From Pseudomonas oryzihabitans (GTDB lineage Bacteria > Pseudomonadota > Gammaproteobacteria > Pseudomonadales > Pseudomonadaceae), in assembly GCF_007665395.1 (NCBI RefSeq), contig NZ_VDND01000012.1, positions 124,001-188,000 on the forward strand: a DNA stretch of 64,000 bases. The letters run 5' to 3'. Under the pieces are notes generated by a model. It was given only the letters and a program-made list of their open reading frames with translations, was not told where the DNA came from and did not search any database. The translations under genes and the position numbers were made by a program. Below are positions 1-8,840 of the stretch, piece by piece. Every line of letters starts with the position of its first letter. The first letter of the stretch is position 1.

Positions 1-976
1 AGTCCTGCCAGGAGGCGGCCTGGTGTTTCAGCACGCCTAGCTCGTGCAGCTTCTGGGCGTAGACGAAGGTGCGCTGCGGCTCGACGGTGAAGTCGATCTC
101 CGGGTCCTCGACGATGCGCTGCACCAGGGCCAGCGGCAGCTTGGAATTCTCCACGCGGAGATAGGCCTCGGCCGCGGCCGCCTTGTTGGCGCGGATGAAG
201 GCCGCGGCTTCCACCAGGGCGTCATAGAAGGCGCGATAGGTCTTGGGATTCTCGTCGTGGAATTTCTCGGTGGTGTAGAGCACGTTGAAGGTGCCCGGCC
301 CGCCGAGGACGTCGTAGCTGCTGAGGATGCGATGGACCTTGGGATTCTCCAGCGCCTGGTACTGGAAGGGCGGGCTGGAGAAGTGGGTGGTGATCTCCGA
401 GCCACCGGCCATCAGGGCAGCGCTGGCATCGGGGTGCGGCAGACTCACGCTGATGGCGTCGAATTTCTTGAACTGGGCGTCGCCGAAGACCTTGGCCGTC
501 TGGATCTGCAGGGTGCGCGACTGGAAGCCCACGCCGGCCGCCGGTACGGCGATGCGATCCTGGTCGGTCAGATCCTTGATGGTCTTTACCTCGGCGCGAT
601 TGCTCAGCAGGTAGTTGGGCATGGCGCCCAGGGCGGCGATGGCCTTGACGTTCTGCCGGCCGCGGGTACGGTCCCAGACGGTCAGCATCGGCGGCACCCC
701 GGCCGAGACCACGTCCAGCGAGCCGGCCAGCAGGGCTTCGTTCATGGCGGTGGCGCCGGAGATGCTGTTCCAGTCCACCTGGATGTCCAGCCCGGCGGCC
801 TTGCCATGCTTCTCGATCAACTGCTGATCGCGCACCACGTCGAGGATCAGGTAGCCGATGCCGAACTGCTGGGCGATGCCGATCTTGCCCTCGGCGGCGG
901 CGTTGCCCGCGAAGCCCACGCCCAGCGCGCCGATCAAGGCGGCGATTCCGCCCCATCCCTTCCCTATCCTGCTCAT
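1..976 (-). CDS. NitT/TauT-type ABC substrate-binding protein (partial, C-terminus beyond window)
   Basis: A periplasmic solute-binding protein of the nitrate/sulfonate/taurine family. 325 codons are visible and the C-terminal end is cut by the window edge. The chosen ATG at 976 opens a basic then hydrophobic signal peptide of about 27 residues ending AAA-EG. The mature part (GKIGIAQQFGIGYLILDVV) aligns through its length with the complete paralog at 36127-37155, including the WDRTRGRQNVKA stretch, and the last visible residues SWQD match the end of that paralog. The ligand cannot be read from the sequence; a sulfonate or related anion is likely from the neighbourhood. Longer reading frames on both strands here are shadows. 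Confidence 0.85.
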   Translation of the reverse strand, partial: MSRIGKGWGGIAALIGALGVGFAGNAAAEGKIGIAQQFGIGYLILDVVRDQQLIEKHGKAAGLDIQVDWNSISGATAMNEALLAGSLDVVSAGVPPMLTVWDRTRGRQNVKAIAALGAMPNYLLSNRAEVKTIKDLTDQDRIAVPAAGVGFQSRTLQIQTAKVFGDAQFKKFDAISVSLPHPDASAALMAGGSEITTHFSSPPFQYQALENPKVHRILSSYDVLGGPGTFNVLYTTEKFHDENPKTYRAFYDALVEAAAFIRANKAAAAEAYLRVENSKLPLALVQRIVEDPEIDFTVEPQRTFVYAQKLHELGVLKHQAASWQD

Positions 977-1032
977 CCACCACGCTCCGTGCCGATCGGC
1001 TATCCGAAAGCGTTATAGGCTAATGAGTTGTT

Positions 1033-1046
1033 ATAACCTTTGGTAA
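1033..1046 (-). promoter_or_regulatory. Shared promoter-region motif TTACCAAAGGTTAT
   Basis: This 14-base motif lies 57 bases upstream of the start at 976, read on the minus strand, and is followed by CCTATAACG (1010-1018). The same motif with one change occurs at 6505-6518, followed by GGTATAACG at 6546-6554, in front of another sulfur-related gene. It may be an activator site such as CysB's, but that is inference; neither copy has a good -35 hexamer. Confidence 0.3.
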
Positions 1047-1140
1047 AGACGGAATTTGTCTAACCATATGCAGCCAAGGCAGGTAGGCGTCCCCCGCATG
1101 TGGGTCCTGGTGCCCTCCTGCCAAATCGGATCCGGCGGTC

Positions 1141-1824
1141 TCAGGCCGTGGCCGTGCGTCGCGACAGCAGCTGGCCCACCGCCAGGACGAACAGGACACC
1201 GAGGACGCCGGCGGCATAGGGTGCCCAGGGCCAGTCGGCGGTGCCGAGCCAGCCTTGCAGCAGTTCGTCGCTGGCGATGAGCTTGCCGGCGATCCAGCCC
1301 AGCAGCCCCGCGCCGGCCACTACCAGCCAGCGAAACCTTTCCATGAGCTTCAGGATGAGTTGGCTGCCAAAGATGATGATGGGAATGCTGATGAGCACCC
1401 CGGTGATGGCCAGGCCCAGATGCCCCTGGGCCGCACCCGCCACGGCGATGACATTGTCCAGGCTCATCACCACATCGGCCACCATGATGATCCAGATCGC
1501 CTTGCCCAGGGTGGTACCGGCCTTGACATCGGCCTCGTCCTCTTCGGGCAGCAACAGCTTGATGCCGATCCACAGCAGCAACACGCCACCGACCACCTTG
1601 AGCAGCGGCCAGCCCAGCACGTAGCTGGCGACGAACAGCAGCAGGATGCGCAGGATCACGGCACCGGCGACACCGCCGAGGATGGCCTTGCGCCGTTGCG
1701 CCTCGGGCAGGCGCCGGCAAGCCAGGGCGATGACCACGGCGTTGTCGCCGCCGAGCAGGATATCGATGATGACGATCTGCAAGAGACCGGCGAGAAAGGC
1801 GGGATCGGACAGGGTGGCGAGCAA
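1141..1824 (-). CDS. TerC/YkoY-family integral membrane protein
   Basis: A 227-residue membrane protein of the TerC family, whose members are linked to metal-ion (often manganese) export or tellurite resistance. About seven hydrophobic segments are visible. The two family acidic motifs lie in membrane segments: GGDNAVV (Asp27) and MSLDNVIA. I chose the TTG start at 1824 because a GAGG ribosome binding site precedes it at good spacing and the protein then begins directly at the conserved LATLSDPAFLAGLLQ. The longer frame to 1911 adds only poorly conserved polar sequence. It is flanked by transport genes on the same strand but shows no tight operon link. Confidence 0.82.
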   Translation of the reverse strand: MLATLSDPAFLAGLLQIVIIDILLGGDNAVVIALACRRLPEAQRRKAILGGVAGAVILRILLLFVASYVLGWPLLKVVGGVLLLWIGIKLLLPEEDEADVKAGTTLGKAIWIIMVADVVMSLDNVIAVAGAAQGHLGLAITGVLISIPIIIFGSQLILKLMERFRWLVVAGAGLLGWIAGKLIASDELLQGWLGTADWPWAPYAAGVLGVLFVLAVGQLLSRRTATA

Positions 1825-1998
1825 GGAACGACCTCGGATCGAAGGGGCTGGGACAGGTCTTTGGCAGCGAAAGGCGTGGATGATTGCATCCAGCCCTCGG
1901 CGAGGCGCCAAGAATAGCGCCCCAAGCTGTCATCTTCCCGACGAACCGGCGGCCGGGGCGTATCCCGGCGGCCAGCGCCCGGACGCCCGGCGGCCGCC

Positions 1999-2736
1999 TC
2001 AGGCGCTGGTTGCCGGCACGCCCAGGCGGACGTCGCCCTGACCGCTGGCGGCCAGCTCCCGGGCGACGAAGCCGTTGCGAAGCTGCTCGTCGAGGAAAGC
2101 CTGGACGAAGACGGCCGCCGCCGAGCGGCCCTTGGGCACGGCCATGGCCTGGCGGATCTCGGTGAAGCTGTCCGCCAGCACGCGATAGCCGGGATGGACA
2201 GCGGCGTAGGTCTCCAGCGGCTGACGCACGCCCGCCACGGCGTCCAGCCCCTGCTCGACGAACCAGCCGATGGCGGCCGACGAGGTGCTCGCCCGCACCA
2301 GTTCCGCCTGGGTCAGGGTGCGGCTCAGGTAGAGGTCGTAGGCGGCGCCCTGCCCTACGGCGATACGCCGTCCCGCGCGATCCAGTTCGGCGACCTGGCG
2401 GGCGGGATCCTCCTCGCGCAGCAGATAGGTACCCTCGATGATGACGTAGGGCTCGCTGAAGTCGATCTGCGCGGCCCTCACCGGTTCGATGGCCAGGAAC
2501 GCCAGGTCCCAGGCACCTTGCTCCAGGGCGGCAAAGACCTTGCCGGCGGCATCGTAGGTGATCAGTTGCAGCGGCACGCCCAGGCGCTCGGCCAGGGCGC
2601 GGGCCAAGGCCACCGAGACGCCGGTCGGTGCACCATCCGCGCCTCGTTGCGCAAGGACCGGATTGCCATAGTTGATGGCCGCACGCAGGGTGCCCTGGGG
2701 GGCCAACTCGGCCATTACCGCTGCAGATGGGATCAT
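1999..2736 (-). CDS. Family 3 solute-binding-domain protein without signal peptide
   Basis: A 245-residue protein consisting of a single bacterial extracellular solute-binding domain family 3 (amino-acid type). It shows LRAAINYGNPVLA at the N-terminus, GVSVALARALAERLGV, a DLAFLAIEPVRAAQIDFSEPY block and AVGQGAAYDLYL. The ATG at 2736 has a good GAGGAAC site and leaves no signal peptide; the longer frame upstream is arginine-rich and not secretory. It follows the SsuB-like ATPase gene by 118 bases on the same strand, so it may be the last gene of the sulfonate operon. A cytoplasmic sensing or enzymatic role is possible but unproven. Confidence 0.75.
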   Translation of the reverse strand: MIPSAAVMAELAPQGTLRAAINYGNPVLAQRGADGAPTGVSVALARALAERLGVPLQLITYDAAGKVFAALEQGAWDLAFLAIEPVRAAQIDFSEPYVIIEGTYLLREEDPARQVAELDRAGRRIAVGQGAAYDLYLSRTLTQAELVRASTSSAAIGWFVEQGLDAVAGVRQPLETYAAVHPGYRVLADSFTEIRQAMAVPKGRSAAAVFVQAFLDEQLRNGFVARELAASGQGDVRLGVPATSA

Positions 2737-2854
2737 AGGAGTTCCTCGGGATCGTCGACGGGAGGGGCGGTGTTGCCGCACCGCTGCCTCCCGATACTGC
2801 CCGCTCCGGCCGGATTGCGCACGCCTCCGTTCGGCCATAGCGAAGCCGCTGGGA

Positions 2855-3571
2855 TCACCCCCGCAGCCGCTGCAACGCCTCATAGGCCTCGGCGGCCTGG
2901 GCCAGCAGGGCGGGCGCGCGCCGCTCGCGGGGATGGGCTGCGGTGACGGCGAAGCGCTGCTGGACGCGGGACGGCTCGCCGCCCAGGACCAGCACCCGGT
3001 CGCCCAGGTAGAAGGCTTCGTCCAGGTCGTGGGTCACCAGCAGTACACCGATGTGATACTGGGCCACCAGGCGTAGCACCAGGTCCTGCAGCTGCCAGCG
3101 AGTGAAGGCATCCACCGCGCTGAAGGGCTCGTCGAGCAGCAGCAGCCGAGGGCGGCCATAGAGTCCGCGGGCAATGGCGACGCGCTGGGCCATGCCGCCG
3201 GAGAGTTGCTTGGGCAGCAAGGCGCCCTGCCCCTCCAGACCGACGTCGCGCAGCAACTGCGCGATCCAGGCGCGATCGGCCCGCGCACCATCGGCGAAGC
3301 CGACATTGGCGGCCACGTCCAGCCAGGGCATCAGCCGCGGTTCCTGGAAGACCACGCCGACGCCGTGGCTGGCGTCGGCGAGGCTCATGCGGCCACTGAA
3401 GTCGTCGTCCAGCCCGGCGGCGATGCGCAGCAGGGTGCTCTTGCCGCAACCGCTGGCGCCGAGCAGGCTGACCACCTCGCCGGCGCCCAGCGCCAGGTCG
3501 ACCCCCTCCAGCACCCGGCGCCCACCGAAGGCCTTGGCGATGCCTTGCAGGGATAACAGCGCCTCGCTCAT
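2855..3571 (-). CDS. ssuB: Sulfonate/nitrate-type ABC transporter ATP-binding protein (SsuB-like)
   Basis: A 238-residue ATPase energising uptake of aliphatic sulfonates or similar compounds at the inner membrane. Walker A GASGCGKST is at residues 38-46, the signature is LSGGMAQRVAIARGL, Walker B is LLLLDEPFSAVDA, and a switch histidine (VTHDLDEA) follows. Length and the AVDAFTRWQLQD stretch fit the SsuB/TauB branch. Its start overlaps the stop of the permease gene (ATGA), showing tight translational coupling within the operon 6385-2855. Confidence 0.87.
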   Translation of the reverse strand: MSEALLSLQGIAKAFGGRRVLEGVDLALGAGEVVSLLGASGCGKSTLLRIAAGLDDDFSGRMSLADASHGVGVVFQEPRLMPWLDVAANVGFADGARADRAWIAQLLRDVGLEGQGALLPKQLSGGMAQRVAIARGLYGRPRLLLLDEPFSAVDAFTRWQLQDLVLRLVAQYHIGVLLVTHDLDEAFYLGDRVLVLGGEPSRVQQRFAVTAAHPRERRAPALLAQAAEAYEALQRLRG

Positions 3572-4389
3572 GACTGGACTCCGTCATAGGTATCGCGCCA
3601 GGCCAATGCGCGGCGCTCCAGGCGCAGCAGCAGCTCGTCGCTGAGCTTGCCGAGGATCGCCAGCACCAGGATGGCGGCGATGACGATATCGGGTCGCGAG
3701 GTCTCGCGGCCATCGCTGAGCAGATAGCCAAGGCCGGCGGTGGCGGCGATCAATTCGGCCGCCACCAGGAACATCCAGCTCATGCTCAGGGCGCCGCGCA
3801 GCCCGGTGAACAGGCTGGGCAAGGCGGCGGGCAGCAGGATGCGGCGGATCAGCGCCGGGCGCGACAGGCGATAGAGTCGCCCCACCTCCACCAGGCGGCG
3901 ATCCACGTCGCGGATGCCACTGACCAGCGCCAGGTACAGTGGAAAGAAGGCGCCCAGGGCGATCAGCACGATCTTGGGTGTTTCGTCGATGCCCAGCCAG
4001 AGCAGCAGCAGGGGTACCCAGGCCAGGCTGGGAATGGCCCGCAGCGCCTGGAACAGCGGATCCAGATAGGCCTCGGCGCGGCGCGACAGGCCCACCCAGG
4101 CACCGATCAGCAGGGCCAGGCCCGCGCCGAGGGCGAAGCCGCTGGCGACCCGCGCCAGGCTGGCCGCCAGGTGCCGCCACAACTCGCCCTCCCCCAGCAC
4201 CCAGAGCGTCCGCAGCACCTCGCTGGGTGGCGGCATCTGGTAGGCCGGCAACCAGCCCAGGCGCACCACGACTTCGAGCACCACGACCAGGCCCAGGGGC
4301 AGCACGGCGCCCCGCCAGCGGCCGCTGCCGCTGCGTGCGGGGCGTTGGGCCTGGCCGAGCGGCGCGGCCTGGGTCAGGTCGTCGGTCAC
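3568..4389 (-). CDS. ssuC: Sulfonate/nitrate-type ABC transporter permease (SsuC-like)
   Basis: A 273-residue inner-membrane permease with about six hydrophobic segments and a binding-protein-dependent transport domain. The EAA-like loop EVGRLYRLSRPALIRRILLPAALPS (in part) contacts the ATPase. It overlaps the upstream binding-protein gene and the downstream ATPase gene by ATGA junctions. It is the only permease in this operon, which carries two consecutive binding-protein genes upstream. Confidence 0.87.
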   Translation of the reverse strand: MTDDLTQAAPLGQAQRPARSGSGRWRGAVLPLGLVVVLEVVVRLGWLPAYQMPPPSEVLRTLWVLGEGELWRHLAASLARVASGFALGAGLALLIGAWVGLSRRAEAYLDPLFQALRAIPSLAWVPLLLLWLGIDETPKIVLIALGAFFPLYLALVSGIRDVDRRLVEVGRLYRLSRPALIRRILLPAALPSLFTGLRGALSMSWMFLVAAELIAATAGLGYLLSDGRETSRPDIVIAAILVLAILGKLSDELLLRLERRALAWRDTYDGVQS

Positions 4390-5384
4390 GGCGCGGCCAC
4401 CTTGGCCACCGGCTGCTCAGCCTTGATCACAGCCTGGGCCAGGGCCGGCTGCACCAGCGCATCGACCGCCGCGACGGCGTCCACCCCGGGGCGGACCAGA
4501 CCCTCTTCCCTCAACAGCGGCGCGGCGCCCTTGAGCGCGGCGACGAACTGCGGCCCCGGCAGCGGCTGGCTGAAATCGGTGCGGGCGAGTTGGCGCTGGG
4601 CCACCGCCAGCGGCAGGCCGGAGGCGTTGGCCAGCAGCTCGGCGGTCTCCTGGGGATGGGCCAGGGTCCAGTGACGGGCGTCCTCGTAGGCCCCCAGCAC
4701 CGCCTTGACCAGCTCCGGCTGCGCCTTGGCGAAGGCTTCGGTGGTGCTCAGCACGCCATAGCTGTTGAAGTCGAGATTGCGATAGAGCAACCGCGAACCC
4801 GCCTGCAATTCGCTGGCGGCCATGTGCGGATCGAGACCGGCCCAGGCGTCCACCTGGCCGCGCTCCAGGGCGACACGGCCATCCGGGTGCTGCAGGTGGA
4901 CGATCTCCACGTCGCTCTTCTTCAGCCCGGCCTCGCGCAGGCTGCGCAAGAGGAACAGGTAGGGATCGGTGCCCTTGGTGGCGGCGATCTTCTTGCCCTT
5001 GAGATCGGCGAGGGACTTCAGCGGCGAATCCTTCGGCACCACCAGCGCCGTCCATTCCGGGCGGCTGGCCAGGTACAGCGTTTCGATGGGCGCGCCATTG
5101 GCGCGGCTGAGCAGCGCGGCCAGACCCGCGGTGGAGGCGAAGTCGGTGCTGCCACTGTTGAGGTATTCCAGCGAGCGGTTGCTGCCCTGGCTGAACACCC
5201 AACGCACGGCAATGCCCTGGTCGGCCAGGCGCTGTTCCAGCAACCCCTGCTCTTTGAGCACCAGGCTGGTGGGCGCGTAGTAGGCGTAGTCCAGGCGGAC
5301 TTCCTTGGGCAGCGCGGCCTGGGCCAGCAGGGCGCTACCCAGGAGGGCGAGGCCCGCGGCCCAGCGCGGGGTGGTCTTGTGCAT
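4386..5384 (-). CDS. Aliphatic-sulfonate-type ABC substrate-binding protein (SsuA-like)
   Basis: A 332-residue periplasmic binding protein. A signal peptide of about 23 residues (ending AQAA) is followed by RLDYAYYAPTSLVLKEQG, the SLADLKGKKIAATKG block and the QVDAWAGLDPHMA block typical of SsuA. The ATG at 5384 has a strong AAGGAG site 7 bases ahead; the longer frame has no signal sequence in the right place. It lies directly downstream of a second SsuA-like gene and overlaps the permease start. Confidence 0.86.
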   Translation of the reverse strand: MHKTTPRWAAGLALLGSALLAQAALPKEVRLDYAYYAPTSLVLKEQGLLEQRLADQGIAVRWVFSQGSNRSLEYLNSGSTDFASTAGLAALLSRANGAPIETLYLASRPEWTALVVPKDSPLKSLADLKGKKIAATKGTDPYLFLLRSLREAGLKKSDVEIVHLQHPDGRVALERGQVDAWAGLDPHMAASELQAGSRLLYRNLDFNSYGVLSTTEAFAKAQPELVKAVLGAYEDARHWTLAHPQETAELLANASGLPLAVAQRQLARTDFSQPLPGPQFVAALKGAAPLLREEGLVRPGVDAVAAVDALVQPALAQAVIKAEQPVAKVAAP

Positions 5385-5401
5385 GGTGAACTCCTTGTCG
5401 T

Positions 5402-6385
5402 CTAGCGTGCGGTCACGGGGGTGGCGGGGGTCCAGAGCTCCACGGCGGCGGTGTCCACGGCGGTGGGCAGCAGCTTGGCGCGGTAGAAGGCGTCGGCGAT
5501 GCGTTGCTGCTCGCCGAGGGCGGCGCGATTCACCGGCTGGACGTCGTAGGTGCGGCGGCTGTTGGCCAGCTCGACGGTCGTCTGGTCCAGGCGGCCCCAC
5601 TGGGGTCCGAGAATACGCGCCGCCTCGGCCGGGTGCTGTTTCACCCACTGCCCGGTCCGCTGCAATTCGGCGAACACCAGGGCCAGCACCTCGGGATGGG
5701 CCTGGGCATAGGGCGTGGCGGCCAGGTAATAGCGCTGGTAGCTGGCCAAGCCCTCGCCCGAGGCGAGGATGCGCACCTGCTGCTGGCGCTGGGCGCTGGC
5801 GACGAAGGGCTCCCAGGTGACCCAGGCGTCCACCTTGCCATTCTCCAGGGCGGCGCGGCCGTCGGCCGGGGTGAGATAGGCCGGCTGGATGTCGGCGAAG
5901 GTCAGGCCGGCCTGCTGCAGGGCAGCGATCAGCAGGTAGTGGCTGCCGGCGGCCTTGGTCACGGCAACCCGCTTGCCCTTGAGATCGGCCAGCGACTTCA
6001 AGGACGAACCCTCCGGGACCAGGATGGCCTGGGCCTGGGGTGACGGCGTCTCGCGAGCGAAGTAGGTGAGCTTGGCACCCGCCGCCTGGGCGAATACCGG
6101 CACGGTGTCGGCCACGTCGGCGGACAGATCCACGTTGCCGACGTTAAGCGATTCCAGCAGCGGCAGGCCGCTGGAGAATTCGTGCCAGCTCAGGGTGATG
6201 CCCTTGGCTGCCAGATCCCGCTCCAGGGTGCCCTGCTCCTTGAGCAGCACCAGCAGGGTGGACGACTTCTGGTAGCCGATCCGCAAGGCGGTATCGGCCT
6301 GGACGGCGCCGGCGAGTCCCAGCAGACCCAGGGCGAACAGGCCCTGCCGCAGGCAGGAGCCGAGGGAGAACCGAATGGCGGGCAT
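5402..6385 (-). CDS. ssuA: Aliphatic-sulfonate-type ABC substrate-binding protein (SsuA-like)
   Basis: A 327-residue SsuA-family protein and first gene of the operon 6385-2855. Its N-terminus MPAIRFSLG leads a hydrophobic signal sequence ending VQADTAL. The mature part has LRIGYQKSSTLLVLLKEQG, SLADLKGKRVAVTKAAGSHY and KVDAWVTWEPFVA. A GAGGAA site precedes ATG 6385. Two non-identical binding proteins ahead of one permease suggest a widened substrate range. Confidence 0.87.
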   Translation of the reverse strand: MPAIRFSLGSCLRQGLFALGLLGLAGAVQADTALRIGYQKSSTLLVLLKEQGTLERDLAAKGITLSWHEFSSGLPLLESLNVGNVDLSADVADTVPVFAQAAGAKLTYFARETPSPQAQAILVPEGSSLKSLADLKGKRVAVTKAAGSHYLLIAALQQAGLTFADIQPAYLTPADGRAALENGKVDAWVTWEPFVASAQRQQQVRILASGEGLASYQRYYLAATPYAQAHPEVLALVFAELQRTGQWVKQHPAEAARILGPQWGRLDQTTVELANSRRTYDVQPVNRAALGEQQRIADAFYRAKLLPTAVDTAAVELWTPATPVTAR

Positions 6386-6504
6386 GGATTCCTCAAAGCA
6401 TGGCGAACTGATATCCGACCACGATAAGGAATATGCAAAGCGCCTCTTAATATCGATTTGGAATTTGGTTAGAGATCGCCGACGAGGACGCCGCCCTAAC
6501 GTTA

Positions 6505-6518
6505 TTACCAAAGGCTAT
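6505..6518 (+). promoter_or_regulatory. Shared promoter-region motif TTACCAAAGGCTAT
   Basis: This motif lies in the 259-base divergent region between the ssu-type operon and the monooxygenase gene. It matches the motif at 1033-1046 in 13 of 14 positions and has the same TATAACG element downstream (6548-6554). It could serve either divergent gene. The regulator is unknown; a sulfur-starvation activator is an inference from gene context. Confidence 0.3.
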
Positions 6519-6644
6519 TTAAGACATGCCGGTGACTGAGGCTAAGGTATAACGACCGGACCACCGGATCTCTCCCTTCGCCTTGAACCCCGAGGATCCC
6601 ATGGCTGTGCTCCGGACTCCGTCACCCGCTCAGGCGCCCGCCCC

Positions 6645-8012
6645 ATGAGCGCCCCCGCCAAACAGTTGCTGCTCAACGCCTTCAACATGAACACCGTGGG
6701 CCACATCAACCATGGCCTCTGGACCCATCCGCGCGACACGTCCAGCAGCTACCACAGCTTGGGCTACTGGACCGAGCTGGCCCAGTTGCTGGAACGCGGC
6801 CTGTTCGACGGCCTGTTCATCGCCGACATCCTCGGCGTCTACGACGTCTATGGCGGCAATGTCGACCTGACCCTGCGCGAATCCATCCAGCTGCCGGTCA
6901 ACGATCCCTTCCTGCTGGTCTCGGCCATGGCCGCGGCGACCCGGCACCTGGGATTCGGCCTCACCGCCAACCTCACCTACGAGCCGCCCTACCCCTTCGC
7001 GCGGCGCCTCTCCACCCTGGACCACCTGAGCGAAGGCCGGGTCGGCTGGAACATCGTCACCGGCTACCTGGACAGCGCCGCGCGGGCCATGGGCCTGGAC
7101 CGGCAGATCGCCCACGACCGCCGCTACGACCAGGCCGACGAATACCTGGACGTACTCTACAAACTCCTCGAAGGCAGCTGGGCCGATGACGCGGTGGTCC
7201 GCGACCGCGCCAACCGCACCTACGCGCGCCCCGAGAGAGTGCGCAAGGTGGTACACCACGGCGAATTCTTCGACGTCGAGGGCTACCACCTCTGCGAACC
7301 CTCGCGCCAGCGCACCCCGGTGCTGTTCCAGGCCGGCTCCTCGGATCGCGGCCTGGCCTTCGCCGGACGCCATGCCGAGTGCGTGTTCATCTCCGGGCAG
7401 GACCAGGCCGCCACCCGCGCCCAGGTCGAGCGGGTGCGCGGCGCGGCCGTAGCCGCCGGCCGCGACGCGGCGGACGTCAAGCTGTTCATGGGCATCACGG
7501 TGATCGTCGCACCCACCGCCGCCGAAGCCCGCGACAAGCACGCCGACTACCTGCGCCATGCCAGCCCCGAGGCCGGCGTCGCCCACCATGCCGCCTCGGT
7601 GGGGATCGACCTCGCCGCCTACGGCCTGGATGAACCCATTCGCCCGCAGCGCACCGAGGCCATCGAATCGGCGCTCAAGCGCCTGGTGGCCAAGGACGCC
7701 GGCTGGACCCGCCGCAAGCTGCTGGAGCAGCACGCCCTGGGCGGCCGCTACACCGCCATCGTCGGCGATCCCCAGCAGGTGGCCGATGCCCTGCTCGGCT
7801 GGATCGACGAGACCGGCCTGGATGGCTTCAACCTGGCCCGCACCGTCACCCCCGAGTGCTACGCCGACTTCATCGACCTGGTGATCCCGGAGTTGCAGAG
7901 CCGGGGTCGCTACAAGACCGCCTACGCCGAAGGCAGCTTCAGGCAGAAGCTGTTCGGCCGTGGTGATCGCCTCGATCCCCGCCATTACGGCACCCGCTTC
8001 CGCCAGGACTGA
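6645..8012 (+). CDS. FMN-dependent monooxygenase, NtaA/SnaA/DszA family
   Basis: A 455-residue luciferase-like flavin monooxygenase of the NtaA/SnaA/DszA branch, which uses reduced FMN from a partner reductase. Visible family features are LLNAFNMNTVGHINHGLW at the N-terminus, LDHLSEGRVGWNIVTGY near residue 130, the QAGSSDRGLAFAGRHAECVF block near 230, and the C-terminal GFNLARTVTPE region. Members oxidise sulfones, sulfonates, aminopolycarboxylates or pristinamycin; the context favours a sulfur compound. It is the first gene of a three-gene unit with a MetQ-like protein and a DszC-like enzyme. No reductase gene is seen nearby. Confidence 0.85.
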   Translation: MSAPAKQLLLNAFNMNTVGHINHGLWTHPRDTSSSYHSLGYWTELAQLLERGLFDGLFIADILGVYDVYGGNVDLTLRESIQLPVNDPFLLVSAMAAATRHLGFGLTANLTYEPPYPFARRLSTLDHLSEGRVGWNIVTGYLDSAARAMGLDRQIAHDRRYDQADEYLDVLYKLLEGSWADDAVVRDRANRTYARPERVRKVVHHGEFFDVEGYHLCEPSRQRTPVLFQAGSSDRGLAFAGRHAECVFISGQDQAATRAQVERVRGAAVAAGRDAADVKLFMGITVIVAPTAAEARDKHADYLRHASPEAGVAHHAASVGIDLAAYGLDEPIRPQRTEAIESALKRLVAKDAGWTRRKLLEQHALGGRYTAIVGDPQQVADALLGWIDETGLDGFNLARTVTPECYADFIDLVIPELQSRGRYKTAYAEGSFRQKLFGRGDRLDPRHYGTRFRQD

Positions 8013-8029
8013 CCCTTCAAGGACGCCCC

Positions 8030-8815
8030 ATGACCCACCTGAAACCCCTGCTCCTCGCCCTCGGCCTCGTCAGTACCCTGGCCAGCGCCGATCCCCTCAA
8101 GATCGGTACCACCGCCGCCTTCGCGCCCCCACTGGAAGTGGCGGTGCAGGAAGCCAAGGCGGCTGGCGTGGACGTGGAGATCGTCGAATTCAGCGACTGG
8201 ATCGCCCCCAACACCAGCCTCGCCAACCACGACATCGACGCCAACTACTACCAGCACATCCCCTTCCTGGAGAACGCCAAGCGCACCGCCGGCTACGACC
8301 TGGTGGCGGTGGCACCGGGGATCATCAACAACGTCGGTCTCTACTCGAAGAAATACCAGACGCTGGCCGCGGTGCCCAAGGGCGCGCGGGTGGCCATCGC
8401 CAACGACGCCATCAACGGCGGGCGCGGCCTGTTGCTGTTGGAAAAAGCCGGCTTCATCACCCTCAAGCCCGGCGTCGGCTACCACGCGACGCTGGCGGAC
8501 ATCACCAGCAACCCTCGCGACATCCAGATCGTCGAGCTGGAAGCCGTGCAGCTGGCGCGCTCGCTGGACGACGTCGACGTGGCCCAGGGCTATCCGCACT
8601 ACCTGCGCCTGGCCAAGACCATCGACCCCAACCAGGCACTGCTCTTCGATGGCCTCGACCATCCCGAGTACGTCATCCAGTTCGTCGCCCGGCCGGACAA
8701 CAAGGACGACCCGCGCCTGGCCAAGCTGATCGATCTCTACCAGCACTCGCCCAAGGTCCGCGCCGCCCTGGACCAGGCCCACGGCAAGCTCTACCAGCCG
8801 GGCTGGAAGCAATGA
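8030..8815 (+). CDS. MetQ/NlpA-family substrate-binding protein
   Basis: A 261-residue periplasmic binding protein of the NlpA/MetQ family. The signal peptide ends around ASAD and no lipobox cysteine is present. Family features include LKIGTTAAFAPPLEVAVQEAK, VEIVEFSDWIAPNTSLANHDIDANYYQH, and AIANDAINGGRGLLLLEKAG. It starts 17 bases after the monooxygenase gene, so co-transcription is likely. No MetN or MetI gene accompanies it here; the nearest complete set is at 33488-36067 and may be shared. Confidence 0.86.
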   Translation: MTHLKPLLLALGLVSTLASADPLKIGTTAAFAPPLEVAVQEAKAAGVDVEIVEFSDWIAPNTSLANHDIDANYYQHIPFLENAKRTAGYDLVAVAPGIINNVGLYSKKYQTLAAVPKGARVAIANDAINGGRGLLLLEKAGFITLKPGVGYHATLADITSNPRDIQIVELEAVQLARSLDDVDVAQGYPHYLRLAKTIDPNQALLFDGLDHPEYVIQFVARPDNKDDPRLAKLIDLYQHSPKVRAALDQAHGKLYQPGWKQ

Positions 8816-8840
8816 TTCCCGACTCGCCCAAGGAATTGCC

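Noticed and set aside
44..1018. Long plus-strand frame opposite the first binding-protein gene
   Set aside because: It mirrors a well-supported minus-strand binding protein; its residues are Gly/Ala/Arg-rich with no family features, as expected of a GC-rich shadow frame.
1825..1998. Possible yybP-ykoY manganese riboswitch before the TerC-family gene
   Set aside because: TerC-family genes can carry this riboswitch, but I could not find its conserved core in the 174-base leader.
4417..5202. Minus-strand frame inside the SsuA-like gene
   Set aside because: It is out of frame with the clear SsuA-like protein and has no motifs.
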